This document shows positions 20,056 to 33,846 of a DNA stretch of 64,000 nt, one piece after another (position 1 is the stretch's first letter; each line of letters opens with the position of its first letter). The DNA comes from Spizellomyces punctatus DAOM BR117 (lineage: Eukaryota; Chytridiomycota; Chytridiomycetes; Spizellomycetales; Spizellomycetaceae), in NCBI RefSeq assembly GCF_000182565.1, contig NW_015971549.1, forward strand, positions 557,102 through 621,101. Reading direction: 5' to 3'. The translations under genes were made by a program, and so were the position numbers. The notes under the pieces were generated by a model, which had not been told where the DNA came from, ran no database searches, and saw only the letters and a list, made by a program, of their open reading frames with translations.

Positions 20056-20991
20056 CTATAACTTTGCTGTAGTCTCTGTGGTCTTAAATCTAGGTTCTAC
20101 GCCCTCAATAATGTAACGCGCTATCGCATCCCACGACCCATCTTTGCACGCCTTTTTAAATAGTCCCATGTGACCAACCTCCTTAGCGCCTAGCTCTTTG
20201 GGTTCTACATAATAAAAGCGCACCTTGGCATTCGGCATTAAAGCAAACCACTCATCAAACGCCCGCCTATCCGCACATAAGTGATCATCCGTCGCCGCTA
20301 TACCGATAGCAGATTCAGGTTTAAATGCGTCATATGCGTCCTTCACCTCTGGTTCAGTCGTGCAATACTCGGGACACCGTGTCCACCTTGCCCAATCCCG
20401 GCCGACTCCCAACGGAATATCATCGCAAAGTTTAATTTTCTTGGCCGGAAAGTATCCCGCAACTGCTCCCAGCACTTCTACCATCCAAGGAAACGCAAAT
20501 GTCACTAAAGGTCGAGAGTGATAACCCCAGAATGCGTTATTGCTTGCCGCAAAAATGTATCGGGTTACGAGATGCTTTAGAGGATTCAGGGGGGCAATGT
20601 GCGCTCCCACGCTGTGACCAATGATAACTATGCCCCGATCTGGATACAGAGTGTGGAGGTGAGCGGTTGCCGCGGGTTGATCGTACGTGGCCCAATGAAT
20701 GTGGATATGGGTATTCTTGAGTGCGGCCAACCCGCCTTCCTCTGGAAGGGAATCGCCATGCCCGCGGTAATCGTAAATCAAAACGGGGCAAGAATGAGCT
20801 GATGCCAGATACTTGGCAAAGTTGCTATAGAAGCGTCGGGGCACCCCGGTCGCCGAGTTTATGAGGACCGCTGAGGGTAATGTGGTGGAAGTGGAAGGTT
20901 CGGTAGTTTGCGGGGCAAACAACGTAGCTTTGATGGGAAATGCATCAATGTGCGCTGGAATGGTGATGTCTGAGATTACAGGTTCTGACAT
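20056..20991 (-). CDS. alpha/beta hydrolase
   Basis: Single-exon ORF, 311 aa, from the ATG at 20991 (MSEPVISDITI). The fold is clear: LINSATGVPRRFYSNFAKYL, the YDYRGHGDS strand-loop, a WATYDQPAA helix and the nucleophile elbow IGHSVGAH (Ser). An acid and a His fit later (AATDDHLC and EVGHMGLF). It resembles the predicted hydrolases of COG4757, common in bacteria and also found in fungi; substrate unknown. No signal peptide, so probably cytosolic. Confidence 0.85.
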   Translation of the reverse strand: MSEPVISDITIPAHIDAFPIKATLFAPQTTEPSTSTTLPSAVLINSATGVPRRFYSNFAKYLASAHSCPVLIYDYRGHGDSLPEEGGLAALKNTHIHIHWATYDQPAATAHLHTLYPDRGIVIIGHSVGAHIAPLNPLKHLVTRYIFAASNNAFWGYHSRPLVTFAFPWMVEVLGAVAGYFPAKKIKLCDDIPLGVGRDWARWTRCPEYCTTEPEVKDAYDAFKPESAIGIAATDDHLCADRRAFDEWFALMPNAKVRFYYVEPKELGAKEVGHMGLFKKACKDGSWDAIARYIIEGVEPRFKTTETTAKL

Positions 20992-21421
20992 TGTTGGCGA
21001 AAGTGATAGATTGCGAGTAGAAGATGGCGGAATGGGGAGGCGACAGTGTTCTACTTCAAACGCGCTTCGCTCGCGCGCTACAACTTTTACCCAGATCGCG
21101 ATCACATTACTTAATACTAACCAACTAATTAACATCCAATGAACAAGAAACTATGAAAACACCCATGGAAGAAACTCAAAAGCAGATCTAACCGCTTCCG
21201 TATCCTTTCTACGTTACTTATATCTAACTTACGTATTACGTTTGCAACAGAGGAACTTACAACGTGCCTTAAAGCTGCCACCTGTGGAGCAGAATATATC
21301 AATACCTTCATAGTTTTACTCAATTTTTATTGCTGTGAAACTTTACCATTTCTTTTGCGCCTAATTGATATGTGTGTGTGTGTGAGAGAGGGAGATAAAA
21401 GAGTAAACAAGCTGACGGCGT
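20992..21421. other. intergenic with short TG microsatellite
   Basis: 430 bp between the hydrolase start and the tomosyn stop. A TG repeat lies at about 21371-21384; otherwise nothing recognised. Confidence 0.5.
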
Positions 21422-24400
21422 TCAACATAAACCGACGCTGCTATGGTCCTGCCCGAACTGAGCGTAAATCACCTGTCGTTCGTTGTATTCCTTTATAGTG
21501 TCCAAAAAATTCTTTGATGAATCTGCTAGATCCCCAAACTTGTGTTCAAGCTGTCCCAGTTTTTCCCCTCGCTCATCCAATGCCTATTGACAACCCAGTT
21601 TAAATCAAATGTTCCACAACAGTACATACTCTGCCCACTTACTCGTTTGGCATGACCAAAGGCGGACCCTTCCTCGCCGGATAATGATCCCACAGGTTCA
21701 ATTTTTGGTAAGGGATGAACTAGAAAGTTATAAATCAGAAAACTGAAAGCAATGTTCTTAAGGGTCGTCAGCAGTCTTACATAGAGCATCATGTTCTTTA
21801 TTTGAGCTAGCGGAACTTAGTCTCACACCATGAGCTCGCGCCCATGACGTCGCTCGTGTGAGATCGTATATCCGGGTTTCCACGTCTGGAAGACTACGAT
21901 AAACAATAATTAATGGTTGATATACATGACCGACATTAACACAATTGCTTACTGAGATTTATCGCTCATAAAGCTGAACATACGGAATTCCCGTTCCCAA
22001 GTCCAGCACAGCGTTTTACCATCCTTTGCAATGCATGTCTTCCGGAGACGACTGCATAAAACGAAAGGCAACCAGGATGAATAAAATGTAAGCCATGTGC
22101 ACGCAGCCCGCTCTTTACCTTTCGTCCAAATTTGCTATTGGCAAACGATTCTCCCACAGGAGCTTCAATCCAGGCAGCTCAAACGCTTGTATGAGCCCCG
22201 TTCCGGTAACAACGACAAGGACCGGATCTCCTATACCAACAAGAGTTGTAACAATCCCATTCTACCAGAAACAATGGATATTACTTACCATGAAGAAAGC
22301 TCAAGGAGGCTTTGAGGATTGGCCCATTCTCGTCCGATGGATTAACAATAGCTGCCACAGCAGGTTTGGTCCCTGGCTCTACAATGTATACCACGATCGT
22401 TCGGGATAGTGCTGCTATGATGTAATTTTCACCCGGCTGGTTGGAGGCTCCACTGTGATGTGACGTTCGAGCTTGTCGAACGACACGACCATGGTCATCG
22501 AGCACTGTCACAAACACTGGTTGTTGTCTAGTTCGCCGGCGATCAAAGAGAACCCCTGTAAAGCAGAACATTGATGTCGGTGAAAAATAATTTCAGGCTA
22601 ACATTGAGAATCACAAGTCGTGTCGTAGACTTACATTTCTTCAATGTCAGATCCCCCATTACGATGTCAGTGTAAACTCCGTACACGAGCTGAAGACCAG
22701 CTGCGGATAGAGCAAAGATGCAAGTCCGAGGTACAGTTTCTGAGAAATAGTGCGAGGGTTAACCCTATTGCGACCGAGGAATGCAATGATTTTGGGCAAA
22801 CCTTTATCGAAATAGGTATCGGCAACATGGAGTAAGTCATATTCGACCACTTCAGAGTTTTCACGCGATTCACCTAGAGAATGATGCACAAATGAGCATT
22901 TTAACAATTTATGATTCACCGTTCATGACATTCCTTACCGTATAGTGGTTCTACGGTCACCTCTCGTCCAGTACTCAATTGAACAACGTGTAAGCGACCA
23001 CCTTCGGTAGCCGTTACGAGACTACAAAGGGTACGAGGTCAGTGAAATTCAACAGGAGCAAACCCAACCATGACTTACAGATCCGCCCAGCTTGCAAACG
23101 CTTGCAGCCGAACAGGGTCCTTGTGTACAGCTTGCACCATCGGCTGCCAACTGGGTTTTTCGGGTGGCTCTTCTGGAAGAATTGTCTCGAGTGTGACATA
23201 GTCGTTACTTGTCAAGGAGTCCCGGAGCTCCGTTTCCTGGGCTTCAAAGGGAAAACTGTCTTTTACCAGAACGGAATCTCGAAAGTCGACATGCTGTGAG
23301 TTTCCAACCAGGCTCGCCCTTTCGTTCGCCAGGGGATCATGAGAACTCAATCGTTGCGGTAGAGCCGGTGGTTGCTCCGGCGCTGGTAATTTAGCCTCAG
23401 ATTCTTTCTTTGGGGAAGTATTACCGGAGACCGGACGTTCCCCTTCAGGTTGTTGGTCATCAGACCCTGTTGGGGACCGCTCTGCGCTTTGACCGTCGCC
23501 CGACGTCTCCAATGATACTGTCGGGGCTGATGTCTGATCGGGCGGGGTTGCATCAACAGCTGGCGCAGGGTCCACCCCATTGTCCGTACCGGTCTTGCTA
23601 TCAGCTTCCCCAACGCCTTGGGAATCTCCCGCCGAAGAGTGCTTACGCAATGGCCGTGCCACTCCCTCCTCCTCTTCCGATGTCTTGCCACCGTGCTCCG
23701 GTTCTTGACCCTGTGGCACTTCTGGCTCATCTGCAACAGCTTGCAAGCTATCACTAGCACGGGAGAGTCTCTGAATGTCCTCCGATTGCTTTAAAACTTG
23801 GTCAACTGTCTCGTCTAAACGTTGCATGAGTGCATCCATGTCCTCCAGTGGGCCGTTGGCGGCCTTTGCCGCCCTGATTTCACTCGCACTAAACCAGCGA
23901 TACATGGTGACCGTGCACCCTGCAGTCAGCAGAAGAGCACGTTGGTCGAGATCCATCGTAACCTGATTGAGATCGCCGCTAACTTTGTCTGGCGATAAGG
24001 TGAAGAGTAGTCGTGGCGAAGGGATGCCGACTTGCCAAAATCGAATCACTTTGTCGGCATGCAATGTGCAAAATACGTCCCACACGTACTTTGCGTTCTT
24101 GTTGATCAGTGTTCCGCCGTGCATTGGCAGCGTTCGAGGGTCTTCTGGAGGCGTGGCGCCTCCCCGCATCTCCCATCCTAGAGCTTCAGGACAATCTGAA
24201 TATGTGAAGTCGGTAATACGTTCGGCTGACGATATTATCACAGACCCGGACAAGCTTAATCGATCTTCTTGTCCCAAATAGAAGGCTTCAACTGTCCTTG
24301 AAGAGGTAACCACGACAACCGCCAAACGATGCTTGCCCTTGTCATCACCCACTAGAGCAAAGTCTACCGCATCCATGCCAATGGCGTGCATTACATCGCT

Positions 24401-25399
24401 CTTCATGTTTGCCATGTTTGTACATCGAGAAAGTCGACGGACAGCCAAACTCTCACCCTCCTCCTTCACACCCGTCATAATGAGTAAACTCTCGTCTGTT
24501 GTTGTTCCTCGCATCCATATTATTTTACGACTGAAGGGTTTGCTAGGATCTTGTGCCGGGGTTACCGATACGGGCGTAGTCTCAATAACTCGTACAGGTT
24601 TATGAATTGTATTCTTTTTCAGCCCATCTAACCATCCTTCCTTCAATTCCCATATTGCTGATCGCCGCCCAAAATTGGCCATGAAATAGAGTCCATCGGG
24701 ATGCCAACACACTGCTTGCAATGGTCCATCGCCGTCTGCCAGCTGCATGCGAAATTTTCGTCGCAGCAACTGCTCCTTCAGATCCCACAAAGCAACGAAC
24801 CCCGATGCATACCCGATAAGCAGTAGGTTCAAATCTGTTGGACTTGTTTCAAGGCCAGTTACTTGTATTTGACGTTGATCATCTTCTCCGGGTGCTTCCT
24901 CGTCACCGTAAAAAGGGTAGGTGATGGTGTACGGGGATTGCTTGCCCGTCGTACAGTCATAAACAATAACAGTTCCATTACAGCAGCCCAGATATATCCA
25001 CTTTGATTGTGATGGCACATTCAAGCTGGAAACACTGCCATATACAGGGACCGGTGGGAACTTCAACTTGATCGCCTGCAGGTCCCATACCAAGAGGTCG
25101 CTCTTTGCAGTGACTCCAATTACGTACTTGTCTCCAACTTTGAAAGCCAGAAAACGAATGGCAGAGGAGTAGCCTTCCGGTGCGAATAACGCATACTCCC
25201 ATCCCTTCCCGACTATTACCACGGATCCCACAGACGTTCCTATCGCCAATAGCGACTGGGCAGGATCATGCGCGATTGCTGTTGGATATCCGGGTATACC
25301 AAGGCGCGAAATCTCTGTAAGAGCAAATGCATCGTGGGGGCGCTCTTTCCGCCGTGCAGGTGCAGTATTGCTTCGAACGATCTTTCGGAGAAGATCCAT
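21422..25399 (-). CDS. tomosyn / Lgl / Sro7-family SNARE regulator
   Basis: A long first exon (25399-23079, about 773 codons) starts at ATG 25399 (MDLLRKIVRSN). It carries the family opening LGIPGYPTAIAHDPAQSLLA followed by the beta-propeller repeats, for example LLLIGYASGFVALWDL and AVCWHPDGLYFMANFG. A Ser/Pro/Glu-rich insert occupies about residues 530-720. Several short exons follow (23021-22939 and others), joining LVTATEGGRLHVVQLSTG and later RTCIFALSAAGLQLVYGVYT. The last exon is LDERGEKLGQLEHKFGDLAD...NFLDTIKEYN, an R-SNARE-like coiled coil as in tomosyn, ending at the TGA at 21424-21422. Role: control of SNARE assembly and polarised exocytosis. Exons in the 3' half are only partly mapped. 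Confidence 0.88.
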
Positions 25400-26273
25400 G
25401 CTTTTAGTCACTCGAGTCTCAAGACTATGGGCACTATTTCTCGTTGGGACAAGGGATGAGCAACAGATGTCTTGGAGTGGCTCGAGTTCGGGAACTTGCA
25501 GTTTGAGGGTATCCGAGAGAGTTGGGGGCCACTCCTTCCGCGACGTCGTTAACTGCTAAAGGTACTCCTCAACCTCACTTGACACTTGGTGGCGTTTGGC
25601 CAAAAGGTCCGCCTGGGGGTTTAGTCGCGCGATGTGGGTTGATTTGGCTGCGCGACTCACTCTCTTCCTACCACTTTCCAAAGGAGCTTTGTCAACCGAC
25701 GACTTGCGACATGCAAGGAAGGCTCTCAACTAGTCCAAGTGGTAGATATCTGGTATGCAAGGAAATAGGGACGACGGACCATAGCCCGCCAGAGCTATGC
25801 TCAGGGAATCAGTGGATTTGGGCGTGTGTATAAGCAGTAAATCTCTTGATGTCCTGAAGAACTGTAGTGCAATGCACAGTATCAAACTTGGTGGTCAAAG
25901 AGGGCAGGTCCTCTACAATACTCTATAAGTTAGTTCTGCCGTTTGGGCGTGCCATCGGGACTATCATGACCTACTGCTTGTCTATCAACGATACATTCAT
26001 TAACAATGCATCCCAAAGCGTAATAGGCGTGTTAATATCGGGCCTTGAGATAGCCATATTTCATCTGAGATCCTTTGCTGCAGGCTTTTGAGCTGGCTTT
26101 CTGGCCAAAAGTCGACGGTTGTGTCGCACTTTGAACCTTCATGTGGCTGGCATGTTGATATATACGAGTTTAGGCACATTAATTTACGTGTTAAGTGACA
26201 TGAATCTGGGTATTACCCAATCCGATTCCCACGTCTCAGATGAACTATCGCCGTACTTTGCCGATGATAAGGA
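25400..26273. other. divergent promoter region, tomosyn and SPO11
   Basis: 874 bp between the two divergent start codons. No supported gene; open frames of up to 103 codons show no domain. Confidence 0.5.
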
Positions 26274-29200
26274 ATGCAGTTGCTAACGTCCAACTATGAT
26301 GATTTACTTCTTGGATATCAAGTTGAAGAGAGAGGAAAGGACGAAGGTGTTGGAGGATATTCCCCCGCTCACGAAGGGGAATGGGCGCCGGGTTGCTGGG
26401 AACTGTTTATCAAGGATGGGGAGAGCACGGAATGGGTTGACCATGCCAATCAGGATTTTGCCTTTCGACATGACGATGATGTGCTGTGGGACCTGACAGA
26501 AGACGAAGCGATATGCTTCCGGGATCGCGGAGCGGAAGGCGAGTTATCTTCAGTTGATGGGCACTTAAGTGAGCTTTGGGATGACGACTTTGCTGAAGTA
26601 ACACACGAGAGCTGTGTTGAAATGGATATAATTTGGGAAGGGAACGAGTTTTTGGATCATGAGAGCGAAGCGGAGAGTTCTCACCAGAATCAGGCGGTTT
26701 CATGTGATGAAGATGTGCTGGATACTACAGAACAAAAACATGACCATGGCGGTTCTACAATCCGTGCTAATACACTCTCCAGCAATATGGTACATTACAG
26801 TCCAGACGCACATGCCGAATGGTTCAGCGAAGATGGCTTGGAAGACACCGCAGAAAATGATAGCTGGGCGCCGCCCTCATTGAGTCGAGAGCATGATCAA
26901 ATCCAGTTCCGCTCTGAAGATGATGATATGCTGTTTACATACGAAGCGGACAGCAACAGCAGTTCTTTGAAATTCGAGCTATCGGTGGACAGCGATGTTT
27001 GGGCAGATGATCGATTATCGTACAAGGACGAGACGCTTGTACCGGATATATTAGGACTCACGGCAGGAAAGGAAATGGAAATGGATATAGATCCTCTGAT
27101 TTCCAGCCAATTGGAGAAGGACAAAAAGTTATCAAAGATCCCATTCGAAATCGTTCTAGTTGGAGATCCATGTATGGACCAGTTAGAGGTTGGGTCGCTC
27201 TGGAAAGCAACGGCACGTAGCCGGTGAGAATCAACCGATGAAGTGGTCTGCCCGTTCTGGTGCTGTAATAGTGCTAATTGCTTGATAGAGAGTGGATGCT
27301 GGAGCAAGTAGATGCCGTACTCAGTCGCATCCGACAAGCGCCCGAAACTGGAAAACAACATGTTCTCAAGATGATCTCTCGTAGTCAAAAAGTTTGGAAG
27401 TACGAGTCGACATTTTGTGAGGAAACAAGGAGTTCTGGAAATGGTCCTAAAGTCTGGAATGCAGGTATGACGATCAGATCCCAGTCATGAGACTGCAAAC
27501 AAAAAGGCACGTCTACAAAATGATTCCAGATGGGAATGGGCGCTTCGGTAAGTTCGACACTCTGAATGCTCTCAAATTTGAGAAGTAAAGGTTGAGGACT
27601 ATCATCGTATAAGACATATATGTGCGCATTCTGGAGTACTGTAAAGATCTCTTGCAAAAGAATGTAACTGCGACAAAAAGAGAGATATACTATCGTGATG
27701 TCGCTTTGTTCAAGAGTCAACGGGTTGTAGATCAGGTAATGGGATTGTGATGCATGTGATTATGCGAAGACGTGTGACAAACCTCTCAGATTGGTAGGCA
27801 ATCGAAGATCTTGCATGTACCTTCGCAGTTCAAAGGCATTGCCTCAATATGGTAAGGTTAAACTGTGGTCATCGTTGTACACTGACTCGCACGCAAGCAT
27901 CAACTTGAAATTTTTCAGGTTGCCTCGTCCAAAGGTCTGGTGCATGGGGACTTGCGCTTACATATGGTAGACAGAACTATAGTAGATTGTCTTCAAGGGG
28001 GCCATCAGGTAGGGTGATATTCTGATTAGTTCTGACCTTCAACTTTGACGACCATTGTCCCTTTGATAGGGAATTCTTATTCCTACGTCTGAACAAATAT
28101 CTCATATCCTTACAAACAAGGCTCTTTTTTTGTTCTTGATTATTTGTCCACTACTTGTTAAGTCCTTAACTAGTTGATCCATGGCTCTACATTTGGAAAC
28201 AGCAGCCAAGTTTGTGCTGGTGATCGAAAAGGAGGCAACATTCCGCACAGTCGTTGCTGACCGATTTGCTGCCATACATGGTCCATGTATCTTGATAACG
28301 GTATGAGCCACGGACGCACCGTGCACTGTGTCAACCACGATGTTACTTAGGATCGTTGTGAATAGGGGAAAGGATATCCTGACGTATCAACACGAAGACT
28401 TGTCAAAAGATTATCTGAAATTGAACGTACACATATCAAGACGCCGAATCTCGATGATGGCAATTTACCGAAGCCATGGGAACGGGACACGATCATGGAC
28501 GCACACCAGTTCGATCATTCTCGTCCGAATAGGCCGGATCTTGTTGACTTTCATGACCCTGATTCTCTGAACATCGAATTTCGAGTCGAACAGGGTGCAA
28601 CGGACCTGTTAGAAATGGAGGGCGAGAGGCCGGCGGTTATCAATGATCCATTGGAGGAGCCATATATAATTGGTGCATCTGCGGATTCGATCGTCAACAA
28701 TGATGTCGACTTGGAGACTGAAACTGAATTGGTAGAGCTGGCCGCTGCAGAACAACCTGGAGATTCAGTGAAAATCGAGACGTTTGATGTTTCTGACAGT
28801 CCAGAACGTGCACAGGTGGAGGATGGACCGGTCGAACGCCTTCCGGTTTTGGCACTTGTAGATTGCGATCCCCATGGAATTGAAATTTACTTGTGCTATA
28901 AGTTCGGCTCTAAGGTATGGAATTGGTGACAGGGGTTTTCAAAGAAATCATACACTATTGGTAGTTTGAAATCATACCAAATCGCGCAGGCAATGGCATT
29001 CGACTCTCATAATCTCGCCTGCCCTACCATCCGCTGGATCGGTCTCCGCCCAAGAGACTGGATCAACACCGACTACCAGATCGATTTTAACAAACTGCTC
29101 GTTTTGACGGAACGGGATCGGCGTCGAGCTTTGGGAATGCTAAGAAGAGGTTACATCAAACAATTTTCAGATATACGGTATAGTGCATCGCTGCTTAGAT

Positions 29201-29358
29201 GCCGTCAAAATGAGTTTGCTTTGATTTTTTTTGGACATTTTAGTACTGCCTTATCTCGCATACTATTTTATGGCCGCAAAGCCGAGATACAGGCGGTACC
29301 CCCGGATATACTCACAGGAACCTATTTGCCGAGAATTGTGGCAGAACAAATTAATTGA
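26274..29358 (+). CDS. SPO11: SPO11, meiotic double-strand-break transesterase, extended
   Basis: Topoisomerase VI-A homologue that cuts DNA to start meiotic recombination. Exons mapped: 26274-27223, 27289-27464, 27485-27547, 27614-27735, 27798-27851, 27919-28008, one from 28070, one containing FVLVIEKEATFRTVV (about 28209-28302), one ending 28914, then 28990-29177 and 29244-29358. Catalytic tyrosine motif: TATKREIYYRDVALF. Then ASSKGLVHGDLRLHM, the Toprim glutamate in VIEKEATF, GKGYPDVSTRRLVKRL, the Toprim LVDCDPHGIEIYLCYKFGSK, AMAFDSHNL and the C-terminal RKAEIQAV. Odd: about 317 acidic residues (Asp/Glu/Ser/Trp-rich, no known domain) precede the core, and about 120 extra acidic residues sit inside the Toprim region between SEIERT and VLALVDCDPHG. 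The junction after 28070 is unresolved. The first exon could be a separate gene, but its end splices in frame. Confidence 0.85.
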
Positions 29359-32300
29359 AGCATGGACCTAATATCTAGTTACTTTTTGTTAACTAAGGAA
29401 GATCACTATGACAATACGTAATTAGAATAATAAATGGTGTAGGATATTTAATTAGATGTCACCAATAATCCTAGGATTTTTTCCCGGGCGGATTTCCTTC
29501 TGATACTTTGGCCAAACTACTGATGGACAAGTTGGCCAAACAGGACCCAGACATTTACAGCATCGGCACGACGCAGGGTAGGTCACCAAGGACTAGATTT
29601 GCTTCGATGAGAATTGCGCATATGGCCCCAAGAATCAAAGTTTGACCGCCTCAGACTTGGAACTAGCAGTATGCTGTTGGCCACAAGTCGAAAGCTTGCA
29701 TTTTGCGCGCATTATGCACGATAATCACATCATCCAAGTCCTTGTGCTACCTACACGAACTCTTGATTCGCTGTCCAAGGGAGGATGTTTGCAGCCTGTT
29801 GGCTGCTGACAGATCATGATCTTTTAGAGGCGTCGGTTATCTACGCATCTTGGCTTATAAGCCGTGTCAACGTAGTTGATGCGCCCGAAGAGGATGAAAT
29901 CGGTAGCATTGTATGAAATTTCGGATCCTTGGACTTTTCACCTAACCCCGAATGGATGCTTACAATATAAATCATGGCTCTTCTGTCATTGTTCCACAAA
30001 GTGAGCGTTGCCTTGTAGGCGATATCGCGTAAGCTGCTGACTGGAAGAACCACTGAGAATACAGTGTCTGAATAGGATTTCAAAGGGAGTTTGGTTTGCT
30101 ATCATTTTCTCATTTTCATCCTTTTCATCCTTTATCACAGGCCCTTCCCCCGAAGAGGATGCCATCATCACCCGAAGGCTCCGGCGAGTCGTTGCTCCTT
30201 CCATTTCTGGCGCGCGCAAACGATCAGTCCCAGGCGCCCACCTCAAAGAGGTTATCACGTTGCATTACTACAACGGCCTTTAAAGTTATCCGGTATACTT
30301 TTGGACCGAGTACCCATGGCTGGAGCGAGTTTTATGCCATCCCGAGGCGGAAGGAAAGATGAAGAGAGAGTGGGGGGATGTGGGAGAGGGTGCCTTTTTA
30401 TAACCCTGGGGGACTGCGCTTTTTTTTTGCATTCGGAATTCTCGGCGGAAGATAACGTTATCCTGCGTACGTCATTCTTCTGAGCACGCCATGAAGGCCC
30501 AATCATCGTCGTCGTTTCCACCTCCTGGCAGACCTCCTGGCGTGCGTTCATTCCCCTTGCACACGGCGCGCGAGTCAAGATTATGTAAACGCGTGAAGCG
30601 AGTCATTTGTTTATCTTGATTTTCCCACGGTCCTTGCCAAACGAGATGAAGACGAATATCGTATGCACAGACAGCACAAGATGTCAAGTACTTGTTCTGC
30701 CCAAGGATAGGATAGTCTACTGCAAGGTCGGGTGTGCAAGTCACTCATAGACAAAGACTCCTATGCGTTTCATCGGCGTCTTCAGGTGGGATCTGAGGGG
30801 AACTCCAACTTGTACGTAACTGTGAGTACATACATCTCTACATGATATGCACTGACGAATTGATGTCGCATTGTATTTGGTTATGTATATCGACCATCCA
30901 GTCGACATCCTTTCAGGTTAGATATGGAATATCTAGATACGACGGTTGTCATATATCGTCACTGTCCATTGTCCCACCCAAAAACAACCCGACATCTCTG
31001 CAATTCAAAGAAGGTCAAATGATACCAGCGCAGTCCGTCTTCATCACTGACATATAATAATCCGATGAAAGGTCGACACGAATCATCCTGTAAATTCACT
31101 CCCTCCATCCGTTTCGGACAATTCCCTGACTGGGGCGCAAGTGATTCATATTCCAGAAATATTTGCATTAACTCTTCAGTCGGGACCTCCATTATCGTCA
31201 GGACGATTCCAGGGAAGTTCTCGGTGTTGCACAGTGTTGACACACAGTATGTCGTCGAGACGGATCTGGGAGACTGATTCGACGAATCTGTCATTGTCCG
31301 GGCAGTGACTGGTGTGACTGGTGGGGTTTCCAGATCGACGTAACCGAGTCAGCTCGAAGAGCATTGAGACTGTTGCCTGCAATAATGACGGCGGGTGACG
31401 TTCGCAAGTTGCTCAAAAGCTCAATAGGGGGGCAGGCTCCTTCTGCTTCGTTATAGGCGTATGGTGGCTCGCATTTCGAGCGAGGAGGGATGGAATCATC
31501 TTCAATGACGTTCTATTGCGCGGCTCTTTCCGGTGACGGATGTAGACCAGTGGCACAACTCTATGAGCACCATTTACAAGATGATGATAGCTGCACCCAA
31601 GTAGATTCCTCCAGCTCCTTCTTGAGAAATTGTAGTCCTGCGACCTTGAGACTTCCCAAAATCTTTGGAATCTTCCGGAGCTGCTATTCCGCCAGAGCTA
31701 AAGTGTCGGATGTAAACATTTTCTGATTATGGGAGCTTGGGAGCCAGAGATATCCGCTATCAAGGAAGTTTGGAGCTTGCCCTTCCACAACAATAAAAAA
31801 GTGTCGTCGTCACGTTATTCAGATGCGGAACAAAGTTGGCGAGCATGGAGAAGGATCGTTTCTCCTAGTAAGCGATCTTTGGGAGAAAGCGAACAAAGCA
31901 AGCACAATTGAGGATGTTCTTTGGGAATGGGTCAAAGTGCCCTAGATGAGCCAGCCTGTAGTGGAAGATTAACAACACGCAGATACGGTTAGCATACGCC
32001 TGGTGTAGTAGGAGCATCTAAGAAAAAGGTCGTGGAGCGAGTCAGCATTCTTTGTCAGATGCTTATGATAAGCCATATCACAGACCAGATATGTAACTCT
32101 ATGTGCCCGCACTCTTTTGGTGTTGAGCACCGGTTTCGCCTCAACCGTCAACCTACCCATCAATATGCCTTCGCAAAGTTCGATGGCCATGTATGTTTCC
32201 GAACAACGTACGCGAACGTAAGAAACATCGCTGCTGTGTACTTTGACATGATTGGATAACTTCGCTCCCGTCGAGCCTCATCAGTGACGGTTTGGCATTC

Positions 32301-33815
32301 GAGAAGCATTTTTGAGACGACTGCGTCGTAGCCAAATTTGGGCTCAACTTGGGATAGTCCGGCCTGCATTTTTTGGTAGTTGGTACATCAGGTCGGTAAG
32401 CAAACCTGACCATTCCCAGGACTGGTGAGGAGACTTTTGCTGAGCAGTTTAATTTCTGCCTTGGATTCACTAAACTTTATATCATTTTGTGGTGTCTCTA
32501 ATGTCCAACAAGTCTGCGAGGGCTGGTCGATCCCTGGAACTGACCTCGCCATCTGAACAGAATTTCTATACGAGTGCGAAAATAATCTGCCAGCAAAGCT
32601 GGCGTTCCGCACTCCGTGACATGAGCATCAAAACCCGAAGGTTTCTCATTGCTCAGCGGCTCCGTATCAAAGACCAGCTGGTCGACGTTTCTGTCCGTGA
32701 CGGGAACATTCCGCCCTGCCTACAGTACTAGCTACTAGTACTACCCCTATTAGTACGAAGATCAGTCGTTTATAACGCATACGGCGACGGTTTACCACTG
32801 TCGGAACGCGCATTGGACTTCCCGTACCTTTTCTGCTCCTGATCGGAAGTAAACCCAATATGACGTTTTCTTCTGGATATTAATTGTTTATGAAGGAACA
32901 GACATGTATCTCATGCTGAATGTAGTGTCCTCGATGTTGACATGTCTATCTGCCTGACAGGGACCTCCACATTCATTCACCATAGCTGAGAGCAATGTGA
33001 AAGCGAAGATACGTCGTTGGCAGGTCTATTTGGTATTGTGGCGGTTCACAGTATTGCAATTGCAGCAAATCCGGTCTTCTTCATTTTGCCTTTTTCTCCT
33101 TTCGCATATGGCTGCAAGCATGCTACACAGAGAGGTGATGCTTTGTTATATAATGGATATAATGGAAGATTTCACTTGACGAGGACGAGTGGATGGAACA
33201 ACTTGGCGGTGTGCCACGGCACTCCTACTGATACCGCAAATTCGGGTTCCTTCCACATACTTGGATTTGGTCTACTTTCTAATAATGTCTGATTCATTAG
33301 ATAATTAAAGCTGTTATGGGAGACAGAATTACATACAGTATCAAACCACTTTTTACCACTGGGGCAGATTTAACGGACGACATCTACGCCAAAAAAAAAA
33401 AGCATGCGCAGATGCATTACCTCTTGGCGCAACAAGCCCACCAGAACAAGACTTGATTGTTCTCCAAACATGCTCGCTCCTGACTAAAGTCACAAGTTAG
33501 CAGATTCGCTACCCTACTTCTCCGGTAAACTCCCTTCATCTTTTTTTAAAAGCAAAAATTCATTTGTTGGTATTCTTCTTCTAGGAGCGTGGAAATGCTT
33601 AGGCTTTCCGTAGCATTTTCTACATCATTGCCGCCATTACCTGTGCCGGTCTATTGGCATCCCTATTCTTCAAGCACATTCCTTTAAAGTAGAAATACAT
33701 GGGCTGATGACGAAGGTTAAATGCAGAATACAATAATAGGGTAGTGCTGCAACTAAGAGTCCATGTGATATTCAAACATGAACTATGGTGGTCTTCTGTT
33801 AAACGTTTATATCTA
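29359..33815. other. gene-poor region left of Fanzor element 2 (4.5 kb)
   Basis: No gene I can defend. Open stretches with coding-like character lie at about 29490-29590 (plus; GGFPSDTLAKLLMDKLAKQD) and 29900-30260 (minus; possibly two exons around DEKDENEKMIANQTPFEI and DIAYKATLTLWNNDRRAM). They lack a convincing start and any domain and may be relics. Remaining frames are under 115 codons, mostly without ATG starts. Confidence 0.4.
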
Positions 33816-33846
33816 GTGCGGAGCCGATGGGTATTGGCACTAGCAC
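33816..33846 (+). repeat. 3' TIR of Fanzor element 2
   Basis: 31-bp inverted repeat pairing with 35922-35952. Its internal sequence (GATGGGTATTGG) differs from element 1 (GGTGGACTTTGG) at four positions, all shared with the other end of this element. Confidence 0.95.

Noticed and set aside
30959-31294. F-box-like protein on the minus strand (VPTEELMQIFLEY)
   Set aside because: One short F-box-like helix only; no ATG-led ORF or neighbouring exons support it.
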